A DNA stretch of 64,000 bases from JAKZVK01 sp965261065 (GCA_965261065.1 OZ253444.1:5828001-5892000), one strand, 5' to 3'; shown: positions 18,165-25,100, numbered from the stretch's first letter. Made by a program: numbers and translations. The notes: a model not told the origin generated them from the sequence alone.

Positions 18165-18221
18165 AACGCCGGCCCAATGGCCGGCGTTTCCGGGCCGCGC
18201 GGGCCAACCGCGCGGCTTTTT
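18165..18221 (+). terminator. Two tandem hairpins followed by T-run, upstream of the STGPRTPEGK gene
   Basis: AACGCCGGCC/GGCCGGCGTT (18165-18188) is followed by GCCGCGCG/CGCGCGGC (18194-18216) and TTTTT (18217-18221). The second hairpin with its T-run fits a rho-independent terminator. It ends 20 bases before the next start codon, so it would act as a leader attenuator for that gene or end transcription entering from the left. Confidence 0.65.
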
Positions 18222-18241
18222 CACTTTCAAGGAGAATCACT

Positions 18242-19153
18242 ATGCCTACAGATGCCCAGCGGAAGGCGAACCGTCAAAACGCCAAGAAGTCCACCGGCCC
18301 CCGCACCCCCGAGGGCAAAGCTCGCTCCTCCAAAAACGCACTCAAGCACGGACTCCTCGCTCGTGACGCCGTCATGGCCGACGAGGACCCTGCCGAATAC
18401 GACCGGCAACTCCAAATCCTCGAAGAAAACCTCTTCCCCAAAAACGCCATCGAATTCGAGCTCGTAACCCAGATCGCCGACTCTCGTTGGCGTCTGCGCC
18501 GCATCACGCGCATCGAGGCCGGCCTCACCACCTACCAGTACCACGGCACCGACCGTTCGACCCGCGAACGCTACCCCGACACCGTCGTCCCGGGCCGCAA
18601 CGGCGAGAACCAGCTCCTGGGCAAGAGCATGCAGGACCACACCCAGGCCCTCCACAACCTGGCCCGCTACCGCACCATGACGAGCCGCGACATCACGCGC
18701 GCTCTGCGGATGATCCGGCAACTGCGCAAAGACGAGTTCGAGTGCAAAGAGAATCGCGCGGCCAACGGGGCGATCCACCGTCCGACCGTCACCGACCCGG
18801 ACCCCTACAACACCCCCGACCCGATGGAACCGCAACCACCGCGCTACGAGCCACCGGCAGCGGCAGCGCAGACATCCAACCCGATCGGCTTCCGCGCCGA
18901 GTCGCAGCAAACCGAAGCGCGTAGCGCGGATCTCGCTTTTGAGATCCGCGGCCTTTCCTCCCAGTCCACGCCCAGCCCCCAAGCGACGCTCGGCGGCGAA
19001 TCACGATTCACGAATCACGCCTCACGAAAACCAAACCAAGGGGTCACCCAGGAGGGACCGCGGCCACAGACGAACCCAAAGCCCCGTGAAAACAAACGGC
19101 TTGAGCACCGTCGAAGCCCTCAGGACCAATTATTGAAAGGAATCTGCGGATAG
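18242..19153 (+). CDS. Conserved hypothetical 'STGPRTPEGKARSSKNALKHGL' protein with repeat-derived tail
   Basis: ATG 18242 follows AAGGAGAA. The N-terminal 200 residues (NRQNAKKSTGPRTPEGKARS, ALKHGLLARD, IADSRWRLRRITRIEAGL) match a family that I know as abundant in Acidobacteriota and Planctomycetota and that has no established function. It is basic and helical, so nucleic-acid binding is possible. The C-terminal 100 residues are unusual. Codons from 18919 translate the GATCTCGxTTTGAGATCC repeat (RSADLAFEIRGL), and codons at 18999-19026 translate the TCACGATTCACGAATCACG repeat (ESRFTNHASRK). The tail was therefore created by intergenic repeats inserting before the old stop codon, and the true functional part is probably residues 1-220. 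Confidence 0.75.
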   Translation: MPTDAQRKANRQNAKKSTGPRTPEGKARSSKNALKHGLLARDAVMADEDPAEYDRQLQILEENLFPKNAIEFELVTQIADSRWRLRRITRIEAGLTTYQYHGTDRSTRERYPDTVVPGRNGENQLLGKSMQDHTQALHNLARYRTMTSRDITRALRMIRQLRKDEFECKENRAANGAIHRPTVTDPDPYNTPDPMEPQPPRYEPPAAAAQTSNPIGFRAESQQTEARSADLAFEIRGLSSQSTPSPQATLGGESRFTNHASRKPNQGVTQEGPRPQTNPKPRENKRLEHRRSPQDQLLKGICG

Positions 19154-19388
19154 ATCCCAGGCGGTCGACGAAGCTCACGCCGCGAGGGTCTGCCGTTGTT
19201 GTCGACGACGATCTCGCGCACGACGGCGTCCGGTCTCGATGTCAGTCGGCCGGTTTTCGCAGGAGCGGACCTTAGCCGATCGACCCCGTCAATCGCTTCG
19301 AAACCCCGGGAGGGAAGGCCCGTGCGGGGCGGCGCTAACGCAACAAGCGCCGCAACCCCTTCTCGATTTCGCTACGGGGTAAGCGTAG

Positions 19389-20633
19389 TCAGCCCACGAT
19401 GTGGCTGATGTCGATCAGGTGCAATTGCCGCCCCTGGCCTTCATGCGGTGAATCAATCACGATACTCCGGCCGTCGGGACTCACTCGCGGGTGCGTGTCC
19501 ACGCGCCACTCACCTGTGTACTCGGGCGGTGAATGAAACGCGCCGAGTTCGACCTTGCGGCGGGACGGCGCATGGTACAGGTAAACGTGTTGCATGCGGT
19601 TGCGGTCCGGGTAGGTGTCGTTGACAATCCACTCCCCGCCGGGTAGGCCGCCGGGCAAGCCTCCGGGTAAGTAAGAGCAGTGGCCGTCCTGCGTCATGGC
19701 GTCCTCGCCGACGACCTCGCCCTCGCCGCCGTCCTCGAACAGATAGAATCGCCGGCCGTGGCTGGGCTGCTCCGACCACGCCAGGATGTGCTTCGGGTCG
19801 CGCCAGATGAAGTGGGACGTCAGGCCGTTATCGTCCACGATACGAACGTCCGAGCCGTCCGGGTTAGCGGTGATCATCCGCGTCAGCCGGTTGCCCTTCG
19901 GGTAACGCCAGCGGTGCAGTGCGATCAACCTCGATCCATCCGTGTTGAACAACAGGTGGTTGAAGTAGTGTTTGATGCCTGCCTCCGCGCGCGGGATCTT
20001 CCCCGTCGACGCGATCTGAGCGAGCGACAGAATCAACTCCGACTTGCCGCTCACGAGGTCGACTCGAAACACTCCCGTGTCTTCCGGTGCTAGCTTTCCC
20101 GTATTCGGATCGGGCAGCCCCACGTATCCGTACCCGGGCCGCACGTCGTTCAACCGCCGGAAGTCCGTGCTGACGGCCGTCTTGCCGTCGGGGCTGAGCG
20201 CATAGATGGCGTGAGGGATCGTCCGCTGCTTCTTGGTCCGTACGTCGAGGATGCGGCAGACGTATCGGTCCTCTTCGCGGTCATTCCAGAGAATCTCGCT
20301 GGCCGAGCCGGGAATCCATTGCAGCATGCAGCCCTGCTGCCAGCACCACGCGCGGCTCTCGCCCAACTCGATCCAGCGGTCGCCAGCCTCGAGATCGACC
20401 ATGCCGATCTTGACCGCGTCATCGGGACGCGGCGAGCGATGTTCGAAACCGACTTCCATCCCGAGCACGTACCGTCCGCTCGGGTCGAACTCGAGCTTGT
20501 CGTAGTAGCTGAACCAGTGATGCTTGGGCCCGCGCGTGATCACGCGCACGGGGGTCCCGGCAGCGCCAAGCGGCGAGGCGGCACAAGCCACACCGGCCAT
20601 CGTTTGTGCAAACTGACGCCGCGAAACTCGCAT
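19389..20633 (-). CDS. Tat-exported beta-propeller protein (TolB/oligogalacturonate-lyase-like)
   Basis: From ATG 20633 there are 414 residues beginning with a twin-arginine signal (SRRQFAQTMAGVACAASPLG). The mature part contains repeated propeller-blade motifs: YDKLEFDPSGRYVLGMEVGF, IYALSPDGKTAVSTDF, NHLLFNTDGSRLIALHRW, MITANPDGSDVRIVDDNG and HPRVSPDGRSIVIDSPH, with a final HLIDISHIVG. This organisation resembles periplasmic oligogalacturonate-lyase-like propellers that are common in sugar-degrading Acidobacteriota. The Mn-binding His/Gln set cannot be confirmed by eye, so the enzymatic role is open. A GTG at 20648 is an alternative start, but the Tat motif fits the ATG better. A palindromic repeat separates it from the next gene on the same strand. 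Confidence 0.8.
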   Translation of the reverse strand: MRVSRRQFAQTMAGVACAASPLGAAGTPVRVITRGPKHHWFSYYDKLEFDPSGRYVLGMEVGFEHRSPRPDDAVKIGMVDLEAGDRWIELGESRAWCWQQGCMLQWIPGSASEILWNDREEDRYVCRILDVRTKKQRTIPHAIYALSPDGKTAVSTDFRRLNDVRPGYGYVGLPDPNTGKLAPEDTGVFRVDLVSGKSELILSLAQIASTGKIPRAEAGIKHYFNHLLFNTDGSRLIALHRWRYPKGNRLTRMITANPDGSDVRIVDDNGLTSHFIWRDPKHILAWSEQPSHGRRFYLFEDGGEGEVVGEDAMTQDGHCSYLPGGLPGGLPGGEWIVNDTYPDRNRMQHVYLYHAPSRRKVELGAFHSPPEYTGEWRVDTHPRVSPDGRSIVIDSPHEGQGRQLHLIDISHIVG

Positions 20634-20674
20634 TACAAGATTACGCACAAAGCTTCCGAGAGTTCGTTAGCCGG

Positions 20675-20812
20675 ATGTGGCGTAAGGCTCCGGCCTTGCC
20701 GAGTCTCGATTCTTCGGGACTCAGGATGACAGGTAACCGAGCAGCGGCTGTTGATAGCGGACCTGAGAACCGACGAATCGGTTCTCGGCAGGCCTGGAGG
20801 CTTATGCCACAT
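20675..20812. repeat. 138-bp palindromic MITE-like repeat, copy 1
   Basis: The ends ATGTGGCGTAAGGCTCCGGC and the complement of the right end (ATGTGGCATAAGCCTCCAGG) are imperfect inverted repeats. The interior contains GATTCTTCGGGACTCAGG and GGACCTGAGAACCGACGAAT. A related 149-bp copy lies at 39563-39711 and a shorter one at 47974-48036. All lie between genes and encode nothing. Confidence 0.75.
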
Positions 20813-20828
20813 GAACTCTAACAGCCCC

Positions 20829-22046
20829 TCAGCCTGAGCGAATCTTCCTCCCTCGCTCGTCGTAGACCACGCTACGTCTCCGCACTAAACTCTCATCCGA
20901 CATGATGACGGCGACCGAGTGCGCGTACCCGGCCTCGATCGGCGCGTTGGGCTGCCGGCGTGACCGCAGGCACTCCAGCCAATTCAACATGTGCGGAGGC
21001 GATTCCACTTCCGGAATCGTCGTCCCCTCGGCGATCCGGTCGTCCTCTTGTGATTTCTCTCCGCTAACCACGAATGGTTTGCTCCAGCGCGTCCCGTCCA
21101 TGACGCCTCGCGGCCCGAAGAACTTGAGGTAGGTGTTGTCCGCGATCCCATACATGGTGCAGTACCGCACCAGGAAACCTTCCGGGTATTCGAGCACGGT
21201 CTCGACCGAGTCCGGCGCGGTGTACTGATCTTTCCAACGGTACGAGCCGCCCATCGTCATGACGCGCTTGGGAGCGCCCGCGCCCGTAATGTAGTGCACC
21301 AGGTCGATGAAGTGGACCATCAGATTGCTGTGCGGACCGCGGGAGAAGTCGCGGTAGCCGAACCAGCCGGCATACTGGTTGGCGTTCCACGGCCGCTGCT
21401 TGCGGTGCATCAGAAACGCCTTCCAGTTCGTGTCGGACTCCTCGATGGCGCGCTCGCCGTAGCGGTGCCAGTAGGGACGGTAGCCGTTACGCGACTGCTC
21501 GATCTTGAAGATCTTCCCCAGGCCCCCGGACTGCACGAACGCGCGCGCCCCCTTGGCCGAGGGATAACTGCGTACCTGCGTACCCATCTGCACGATGCGG
21601 TCGGAGCGCTTGACCGTATCGACCGCGCGGCGCAGTTCTTTCATGCTCATCGCGAGCGGCTTTTCGACGTACACGTCCTTGCCGGCATGAATGGCGTCGA
21701 CAAGTTGCGTGCAATGTTGATGGTCAGGAGTGCCGATGACGACCGCGTCGATCTCGGGGCTCTGGAGCAGGTCTTCGTACATCTCGATCTGCTTCGGTTG
21801 GGTCGCGCCGGTTTCGCTGACGTCGGCGGACGCTTTCTCGCGCTGCTGCCGCCAGATGTCGCACACGGCGCGCACCTCGACGTTGGCCTGCTGCTGGAAC
21901 TCGAGAACCCCTCGCAGCAAGTTCCGCCGGCCGCAACCGATCATGCCGATGCCGATCCGATCGTTCGCGCCGACCACGCGGCTCGCGCTTGCCGCCCGCA
22001 CGCTTGTCGCCGCCACCGATGCCGCCATGAATCCCCGTCGAGTCAT
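20829..22046 (-). CDS. Gfo/Idh/MocA-family oxidoreductase with Tat-like signal
   Basis: This protein has 405 residues from ATG 22046, behind a GGAGGG ribosome site. The N-terminus MTRRGFMAASVAATSVRAAS is a Tat-type export signal. It is followed by a Rossmann fold (IGIGMIGCGRRN, AVCDIWRQQREK) and the family's EKPLA motif (DVYVEKPLAMS, about residue 133). The C-terminal alpha/beta domain has GYRPYWHRYGER and HFIDLVHYITGAG, where the conserved Asp/His pair is expected. Members oxidise or isomerise sugars and inositols with NAD(P), and exported forms are common in Acidobacteriota and Planctomycetota. The substrate cannot be read from sequence. It shares strand with the upstream propeller protein, which may act on the same carbohydrate. 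Confidence 0.88.
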   Translation of the reverse strand: MTRRGFMAASVAATSVRAASASRVVGANDRIGIGMIGCGRRNLLRGVLEFQQQANVEVRAVCDIWRQQREKASADVSETGATQPKQIEMYEDLLQSPEIDAVVIGTPDHQHCTQLVDAIHAGKDVYVEKPLAMSMKELRRAVDTVKRSDRIVQMGTQVRSYPSAKGARAFVQSGGLGKIFKIEQSRNGYRPYWHRYGERAIEESDTNWKAFLMHRKQRPWNANQYAGWFGYRDFSRGPHSNLMVHFIDLVHYITGAGAPKRVMTMGGSYRWKDQYTAPDSVETVLEYPEGFLVRYCTMYGIADNTYLKFFGPRGVMDGTRWSKPFVVSGEKSQEDDRIAEGTTIPEVESPPHMLNWLECLRSRRQPNAPIEAGYAHSVAVIMSDESLVRRRSVVYDERGRKIRSG

Positions 22047-22101
22047 CTGATTCCCTCCGAAGGTAGATTTACACTATACAGCGAGCGTCTGGACGTCGCA
22101 A

Positions 22102-22109
22102 AGCAGCCG
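22102..22109. repeat. Target-site copy AGCAGCCG (left of IS1-family transposon)
   Basis: AGCAGCCG occurs here, at 24568-24575 and at 26426-26433. The first and second copies flank the IS1-family transposon. The second and third, each extended by C, flank the ISKra4 element as a 9-bp duplication. Two unrelated elements therefore used the same site in succession. Confidence 0.85.
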
Positions 22110-22186
22110 GGTACTGTCTGAAAAGTGCGTTGATCCGAAAACAGCGAACGCTTGCTTTTAGGGTCAATCTGCCGTACCGTTGAAGT

Positions 22187-22522
22187 ATGGCATCGAACCG
22201 GACCGATCTGCGAGCCCTCAAGAATCTAATCTCCGAAGTTGACCTGATCCTCGCAACGACACCCCTACCCCAGAACCGTACCGCCCGAAGCCGAGAACTG
22301 CTGAGCACGGCTCTGGCGCTCACTGACGACCTGATCGCCCAAACCAAGATGTCGCCTGCTGCCGTCCTGGGTCACAAGGGCGGCTCTACAACCGCGAAGC
22401 GCGGCTCCGAGTACTTCCGTCAGCTTGCGGCCAAGCGGAAGACGCGGGCGGGAGGCCGGCCAAAAAAGAGTTCCCGACGAACGTCACAGAATGCTGAAGT
22501 GAAAGAAAACACTAACACTTAG
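22187..22522 (+). CDS. Transposon cargo: small basic protein with AT-hook-like tail
   Basis: This protein has 111 residues from ATG 22187. The N-terminal 55 residues look helical (LRALKNLISEVDLILATTPL, SRELLSTALALTDDLI). The C-terminal half has LGHKGGSTTAKRGSEYFRQL and AAKRKTRAGGRPKKSSRR, a strongly basic stretch whose GGRPKK core resembles an AT-hook. Similar short KGG...RG.EYF...KRKT...GGRPKK proteins are known to me from Acidobacteriota as hypothetical proteins. It lies inside the IS1-family transposon ahead of the toxin-antitoxin pair. DNA binding during transposition or regulation is a reasonable guess but is not shown. Confidence 0.6.
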   Translation: MASNRTDLRALKNLISEVDLILATTPLPQNRTARSRELLSTALALTDDLIAQTKMSPAAVLGHKGGSTTAKRGSEYFRQLAAKRKTRAGGRPKKSSRRTSQNAEVKENTNT

Positions 22523-22539
22523 GTGATCTTGGATGAGCG

Positions 22540-22598
22540 CCACAACATCTTGTGGCTTGATTGATGTTCTTGACATCATGTAGAATAGTTGGTAGAAT
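22540..22598 (+). promoter_or_regulatory. Promoter and candidate operator of the toxin-antitoxin pair
   Basis: TTGACA (22570-22575) and TAGAAT (22593-22598) are separated by 17 bases, close to the sigma-70 consensus. CCACAACATCTTGTGG (22540-22555) is a perfect 6-bp-arm palindrome just upstream. ACATCATGT (22573-22581), between the promoter boxes, repeats its ACATCTTGT centre 28 bases away. GTTGG...CCAAC (22590-22605) frames the -10 box. These are plausible sites for autorepression by the antitoxin. Confidence 0.6.
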
Positions 22599-22606
22599 GC
22601 CAACAT

Positions 22607-22930
22607 ATGCAGATAGCTGTTCTCAGCCTGCAAGAGGCTGTGGATCTGTTGCACCACTGCCTAGAGAAGGGCGAGGTCAGACCGGGCCGCCACTTTCGAC
22701 AGGAGTTGGTCGCGGAAGGTCTGGAGTTCGCTGATGCTTGGCACGTCATGGGGAAGACGGGGAGAATCTTTGCTCCGCCAGAGCATGACATCAAAACTGG
22801 AGAATGGAAGTACACCATCGAGGGATACGAACCAGAGGGCAAATGGCTAGTCATAATTTTCAGCTTCAAGTCGGTAGATCACGCGTTCTTGATCACTGCT
22901 TGGACAGTTGAAGCCAAGAAGAGGGACTGA
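22607..22930 (+). CDS. DUF4258-like putative toxin of a type II toxin-antitoxin pair
   Basis: This protein has 107 residues from ATG 22607. Conserved features are LHHCLEKGEVRPGRHFRQEL, LEFADAWHVMGKTGRIFAPP, EHDIKTGEWKYTIEGYEPEG and a final hydrophobic strand LVIIFSFKSVDHAFLITAW. This is the layout of small RelE/MqsR-fold DUF4258 proteins, which are usually encoded next to YgiT-type antitoxins and are suspected mRNA interferases. A TTG at 22589 would lengthen it by six residues. The -10 box ends only 8 bases before the ATG, so the message may be nearly leaderless. The antitoxin gene follows after 3 bases. Toxicity is inferred from family and context. Confidence 0.65.
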   Translation: MQIAVLSLQEAVDLLHHCLEKGEVRPGRHFRQELVAEGLEFADAWHVMGKTGRIFAPPEHDIKTGEWKYTIEGYEPEGKWLVIIFSFKSVDHAFLITAWTVEAKKRD

Positions 22931-22933
22931 CGT

Positions 22934-23452
22934 ATGACCCATGCCACCAAATGCTCGAACTGCGCTGCTGATTGCAGCGTCGAAAAGGGCGAGTTCCTGT
23001 TTCTAGAATTCGGCCTACCGCTGCTCCTGCAAGAGATTCAAGTCGTCCGCTGTAGTGAATGTGGAGAGGAAGACCCAATCATCCCGAATCTGAATGGCCT
23101 GATGAAATCCGTCGCATTGCATGTGTTGAGCGCTGAGCGACGCCTTACGGGCCTAGAGATCCGGTTCCTGAGGAAGTACATCGGGCTGTCGTCCAAGCAG
23201 TTCGCCAAGAAGCTAGGATGTGATCACACGAATCTGTCAAAGTACGAGAATGGCAAGTTGACTATTTCACCGTCCAAGGATCGGTTGATTCGCATGATCA
23301 CTATTGCTCTGGGTGATGGTCTGCTCGAACACCTTAGGGTCGAAGACCTCAGGGAACTAGTGGGACACTTTGAAGAAATGGGGAAAGCTGCTCCATTGAT
23401 CCAGCCTCAGCTCCTGATCGACCCAGACACCATGTCCTGCCAGTACGCCTAA
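22934..23452 (+). CDS. MqsA/YgiT-like antitoxin: zinc ribbon plus helix-turn-helix
   Basis: This protein has 172 residues. The N-terminal domain has two Cys pairs (CSNCAADC, CSECGEED), as in YgiT/MqsA zinc antitoxins that bind the toxin. The C-terminal half is an XRE-type helix-turn-helix (LTGLEIRFLRKYIGLSSKQF, AKKLGCDHTNLSKYENGK; residues about 75-112) for operator binding. The gene lies 3 bases after the toxin gene, in toxin-first order as in mqsRA and higBA. It is followed 24 bases later by a strong terminator, so the pair is a self-contained unit within the transposon. Confidence 0.8.
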   Translation: MTHATKCSNCAADCSVEKGEFLFLEFGLPLLLQEIQVVRCSECGEEDPIIPNLNGLMKSVALHVLSAERRLTGLEIRFLRKYIGLSSKQFAKKLGCDHTNLSKYENGKLTISPSKDRLIRMITIALGDGLLEHLRVEDLRELVGHFEEMGKAAPLIQPQLLIDPDTMSCQYA

Positions 23453-23476
23453 TCCTATCTGTTTGAATAGCCCTTG

Positions 23477-23515
23477 AGGCCCCTGGGGAACGACTAGCCC
23501 CCCAGGGGCCTTTTT
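23477..23515 (+). terminator. Strong rho-independent terminator after the antitoxin
   Basis: AGGCCCCTGGGG and CCCCAGGGGCCT form a 12-bp stem around a 10-base loop, followed by TTTTTCT. It separates the toxin-antitoxin transcript from the transposase promoter. Confidence 0.9.
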
Positions 23516-23530
23516 CTGCACATTTGCGTC

Positions 23531-23559
23531 TTAACAACAGCGAGCGTTCGCTGTATAAT
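23531..23559 (+). promoter_or_regulatory. Transposase promoter with palindrome between -35 and -10
   Basis: TTAACA (23531-23536) and TATAAT (23554-23559) are 17 bases apart. The spacer is an inverted repeat ACAGCGA-GCGT-TCGCTGT (23537-23554) that touches the -10 box, so a bound protein would block transcription. ACAGCGA is also present near the left end at 22141. Confidence 0.7.
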
Positions 23560-23565
23560 AGAACC

Positions 23566-24540
23566 ATGAAGGCGGATGTAAAAGCAACCCCTGCAATGAC
23601 TTGCCAGGACTGTGGCCGAAAGTGTCAACGCTTCGGGAAGCATCGGAATGGCTTGTGCCGGTTTCGCTGTCCGAAGTGCCGCAAGACCTTCACGGAGCCT
23701 CATGAGCGGACCCTAGGCACGATGTACATTCCGCAGGACAAGGCTTTGCTGGCCGTCCAACTGCTGTTGGAGGGCAACAGCATTCGGAGCACTGAGCGCA
23801 TCACGGGCCTGGACCGAAACACCATCATGAAGGTCTTGGTTCTCGCTGGCGAGAAGTGCGAGAAGGTCATGGGACGGCTGATCGTGAACGTTCCCGTGAC
23901 GGACGTGCAGTGTGACGAGATTTGGGGCTACATCCGCAAGAAGGAAGGTCACAAGACCCCCGAGGAAGTGGCCACGGACGCCACGATCGGCGACGCCTAC
24001 ACGTTCGTTGCGATCGAGCGGAACACGAAACTGGTTCTCAACTTCGCCCTGGGCCGCCGGGATCAGGCGACCACGGACGCCTTCGTTGAAGGCTTGCGGT
24101 TCTCTACCTCAACCCAGAAGTTCCAGATCTCAACCGATGGCTTCAAGCCGTACATCACGGCAATCGAGGATGCCCTTGAGGGCCGCGCCGACTACGGAAT
24201 GCTGATCAAACAGTACGCCGAGGACAAGAGCGAAGAGAAGCGCTACAGTCCCGCTCACTGCATCGGCTGCAAGCAGAAGAAGGTCATGGGGAGCCCGGAC
24301 TCGAAGCGGATCAGCACGAGCCACGTCGAGCGCCAGAACCTCACGATGAGGATGCACATGCGCCGCCTGACCCGATTGACGAACGGCTTCTCAAAGAAGT
24401 GGGAGAACCATTGGGCCGCGCTCTGCTTGCACTTCGGGTACTATGATTTCTGTCGGATTCACAGCACCATCAGAGTCACCCCGGCGATGGAAGCGGGGAT
24501 CACGGATCATGTGTGGGACCTGGCGGAACTGCTCTCGTGA
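23566..24540 (+). CDS. IS1-family transposase
   Basis: This protein has 324 residues from ATG 23566. A zinc ribbon (CQDCGRKCQRFGKHRNGLCR, CPKCRKTF) is followed by a helix-turn-helix (NSIRSTERITGLDRNTIMKV). The DDE core has QCDEIWGYIRKKEGH with the first Asp (about residue 118), STDGFKPYITAIED with the second and TSHVERQNLTMRMHMRRLTR with the Glu. This is the large single-frame branch of the IS1 family, and unlike classical IS1 no frameshift is needed. The stop codon abuts the right inverted repeat (24541-24567). The frame is intact, so the transposon may be mobile. Confidence 0.88.
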   Translation: MKADVKATPAMTCQDCGRKCQRFGKHRNGLCRFRCPKCRKTFTEPHERTLGTMYIPQDKALLAVQLLLEGNSIRSTERITGLDRNTIMKVLVLAGEKCEKVMGRLIVNVPVTDVQCDEIWGYIRKKEGHKTPEEVATDATIGDAYTFVAIERNTKLVLNFALGRRDQATTDAFVEGLRFSTSTQKFQISTDGFKPYITAIEDALEGRADYGMLIKQYAEDKSEEKRYSPAHCIGCKQKKVMGSPDSKRISTSHVERQNLTMRMHMRRLTRLTNGFSKKWENHWAALCLHFGYYDFCRIHSTIRVTPAMEAGITDHVWDLAELLS

Positions 24541-24630
24541 GGTTCAACGCAGATTTCAGACACTACCAGCAGCCGCGGGTGCGCGACATGAAAGTGCCAA
24601 GTGGTTGGGGTACGGTCTGGGGTGCAGTGT

Positions 24631-24653
24631 CCTAGCGTATATAATACGCTAGG
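24631..24653 (+). promoter_or_regulatory. Perfect palindrome containing the -10 box of the ISKra4 element
   Basis: CCTAGCGTAT and ATACGCTAGG are 10-bp arms around a 3-base centre that contributes to TATAAT. The position matches palindromes at 28548-28569 in copy 2 and a weaker AT-rich one before the element at 53147. AAGGAGG and the first start codon follow. An operator or a hairpin controlling the first gene is likely. Confidence 0.65.
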
Positions 24654-24671
24654 ATAAGAAGGAGGTGTCCC

Positions 24672-25100
24672 ATGCCCGATTCCCTGCCCGCCTTGGAGTA
24701 CCGTCGCCACGCGATCTTCCAGCAGATGCTTGCCTTGGGTGATTTTCGCCAAGGCTCCGTCACCACCACTCAAGGCCCTTGCGGCAAACCCACCTGCCGC
24801 TGTCGTCAGCGCGGTCATCCCGGCCATGGCCCGCACTGGCGGTTGACCTACAAATCCCGCGGCAAGACCGTCACCCAGAGCCTCTCCGACCCGGCGGCTC
24901 GCCGTAAGACTCAGCGGGAGATCACCGCCTTTCGGCGCTTCCAGCAGCTAAGCCGAGAACTCATCGAAGTCAACGAGAAGATCTGCCGCTTGCGGCCCGT
25001 TGAGCAAGAGTCCGAGTCGGCAGCGTCTGTGACGCCGCAGGAAAAAAAACGGCCGCGGCGATCCAACAAGAAGTCACCCAAGAAGTCGAACAGTTGCTGA
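24672..25100 (+). CDS. DUF6788-like accessory protein of ISKra4 element, copy 1
   Basis: This protein has 142 residues from ATG 24672, behind AAGGAGG. It has an N-terminal helix (LEYRRHAIFQQMLAL), then GPCGKPTCRCRQRGHPGHGP with a Cys-x4-Cys-x-Cys cluster, SRGKTVTQSLSDPAARRKTQ, and a C-terminal coiled helix (ITAFRRFQQLSRELIEVNEK). This is the DUF6788-type protein seen beside many transposases. Its last 25 codons overlap the region where a frame change would lead into the transposase, so it may also serve as the N-terminal part of a fusion. The run A8 at 25042-25049 in frame GAA AAA AAA CGG is a possible -1 slippery site. Confidence 0.75.
   Translation: MPDSLPALEYRRHAIFQQMLALGDFRQGSVTTTQGPCGKPTCRCRQRGHPGHGPHWRLTYKSRGKTVTQSLSDPAARRKTQREITAFRRFQQLSRELIEVNEKICRLRPVEQESESAASVTPQEKKRPRRSNKKSPKKSNSC

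Larger units (their letters stand above)
22110..24567 (+). mobile_element. IS1-family transposon, 2458 bp, carrying toxin-antitoxin and AT-hook-like cargo
   Basis: Bases 22110-22136 and the complement of 24541-24567 are 27-bp inverted repeats with four mismatches (shared parts TGTCTGAAA and TGCGTTGA). The right repeat begins directly after the transposase stop codon. AGCAGCCG flanks both ends, matching the 8-9 bp duplications of IS1. Inside, all rightward, are a 111-residue AT-hook-like protein, a toxin-antitoxin pair, a terminator and the transposase. Ordinary IS1 elements are about 0.8-1.2 kb, so roughly 1.4 kb here is cargo. Confidence 0.88.
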
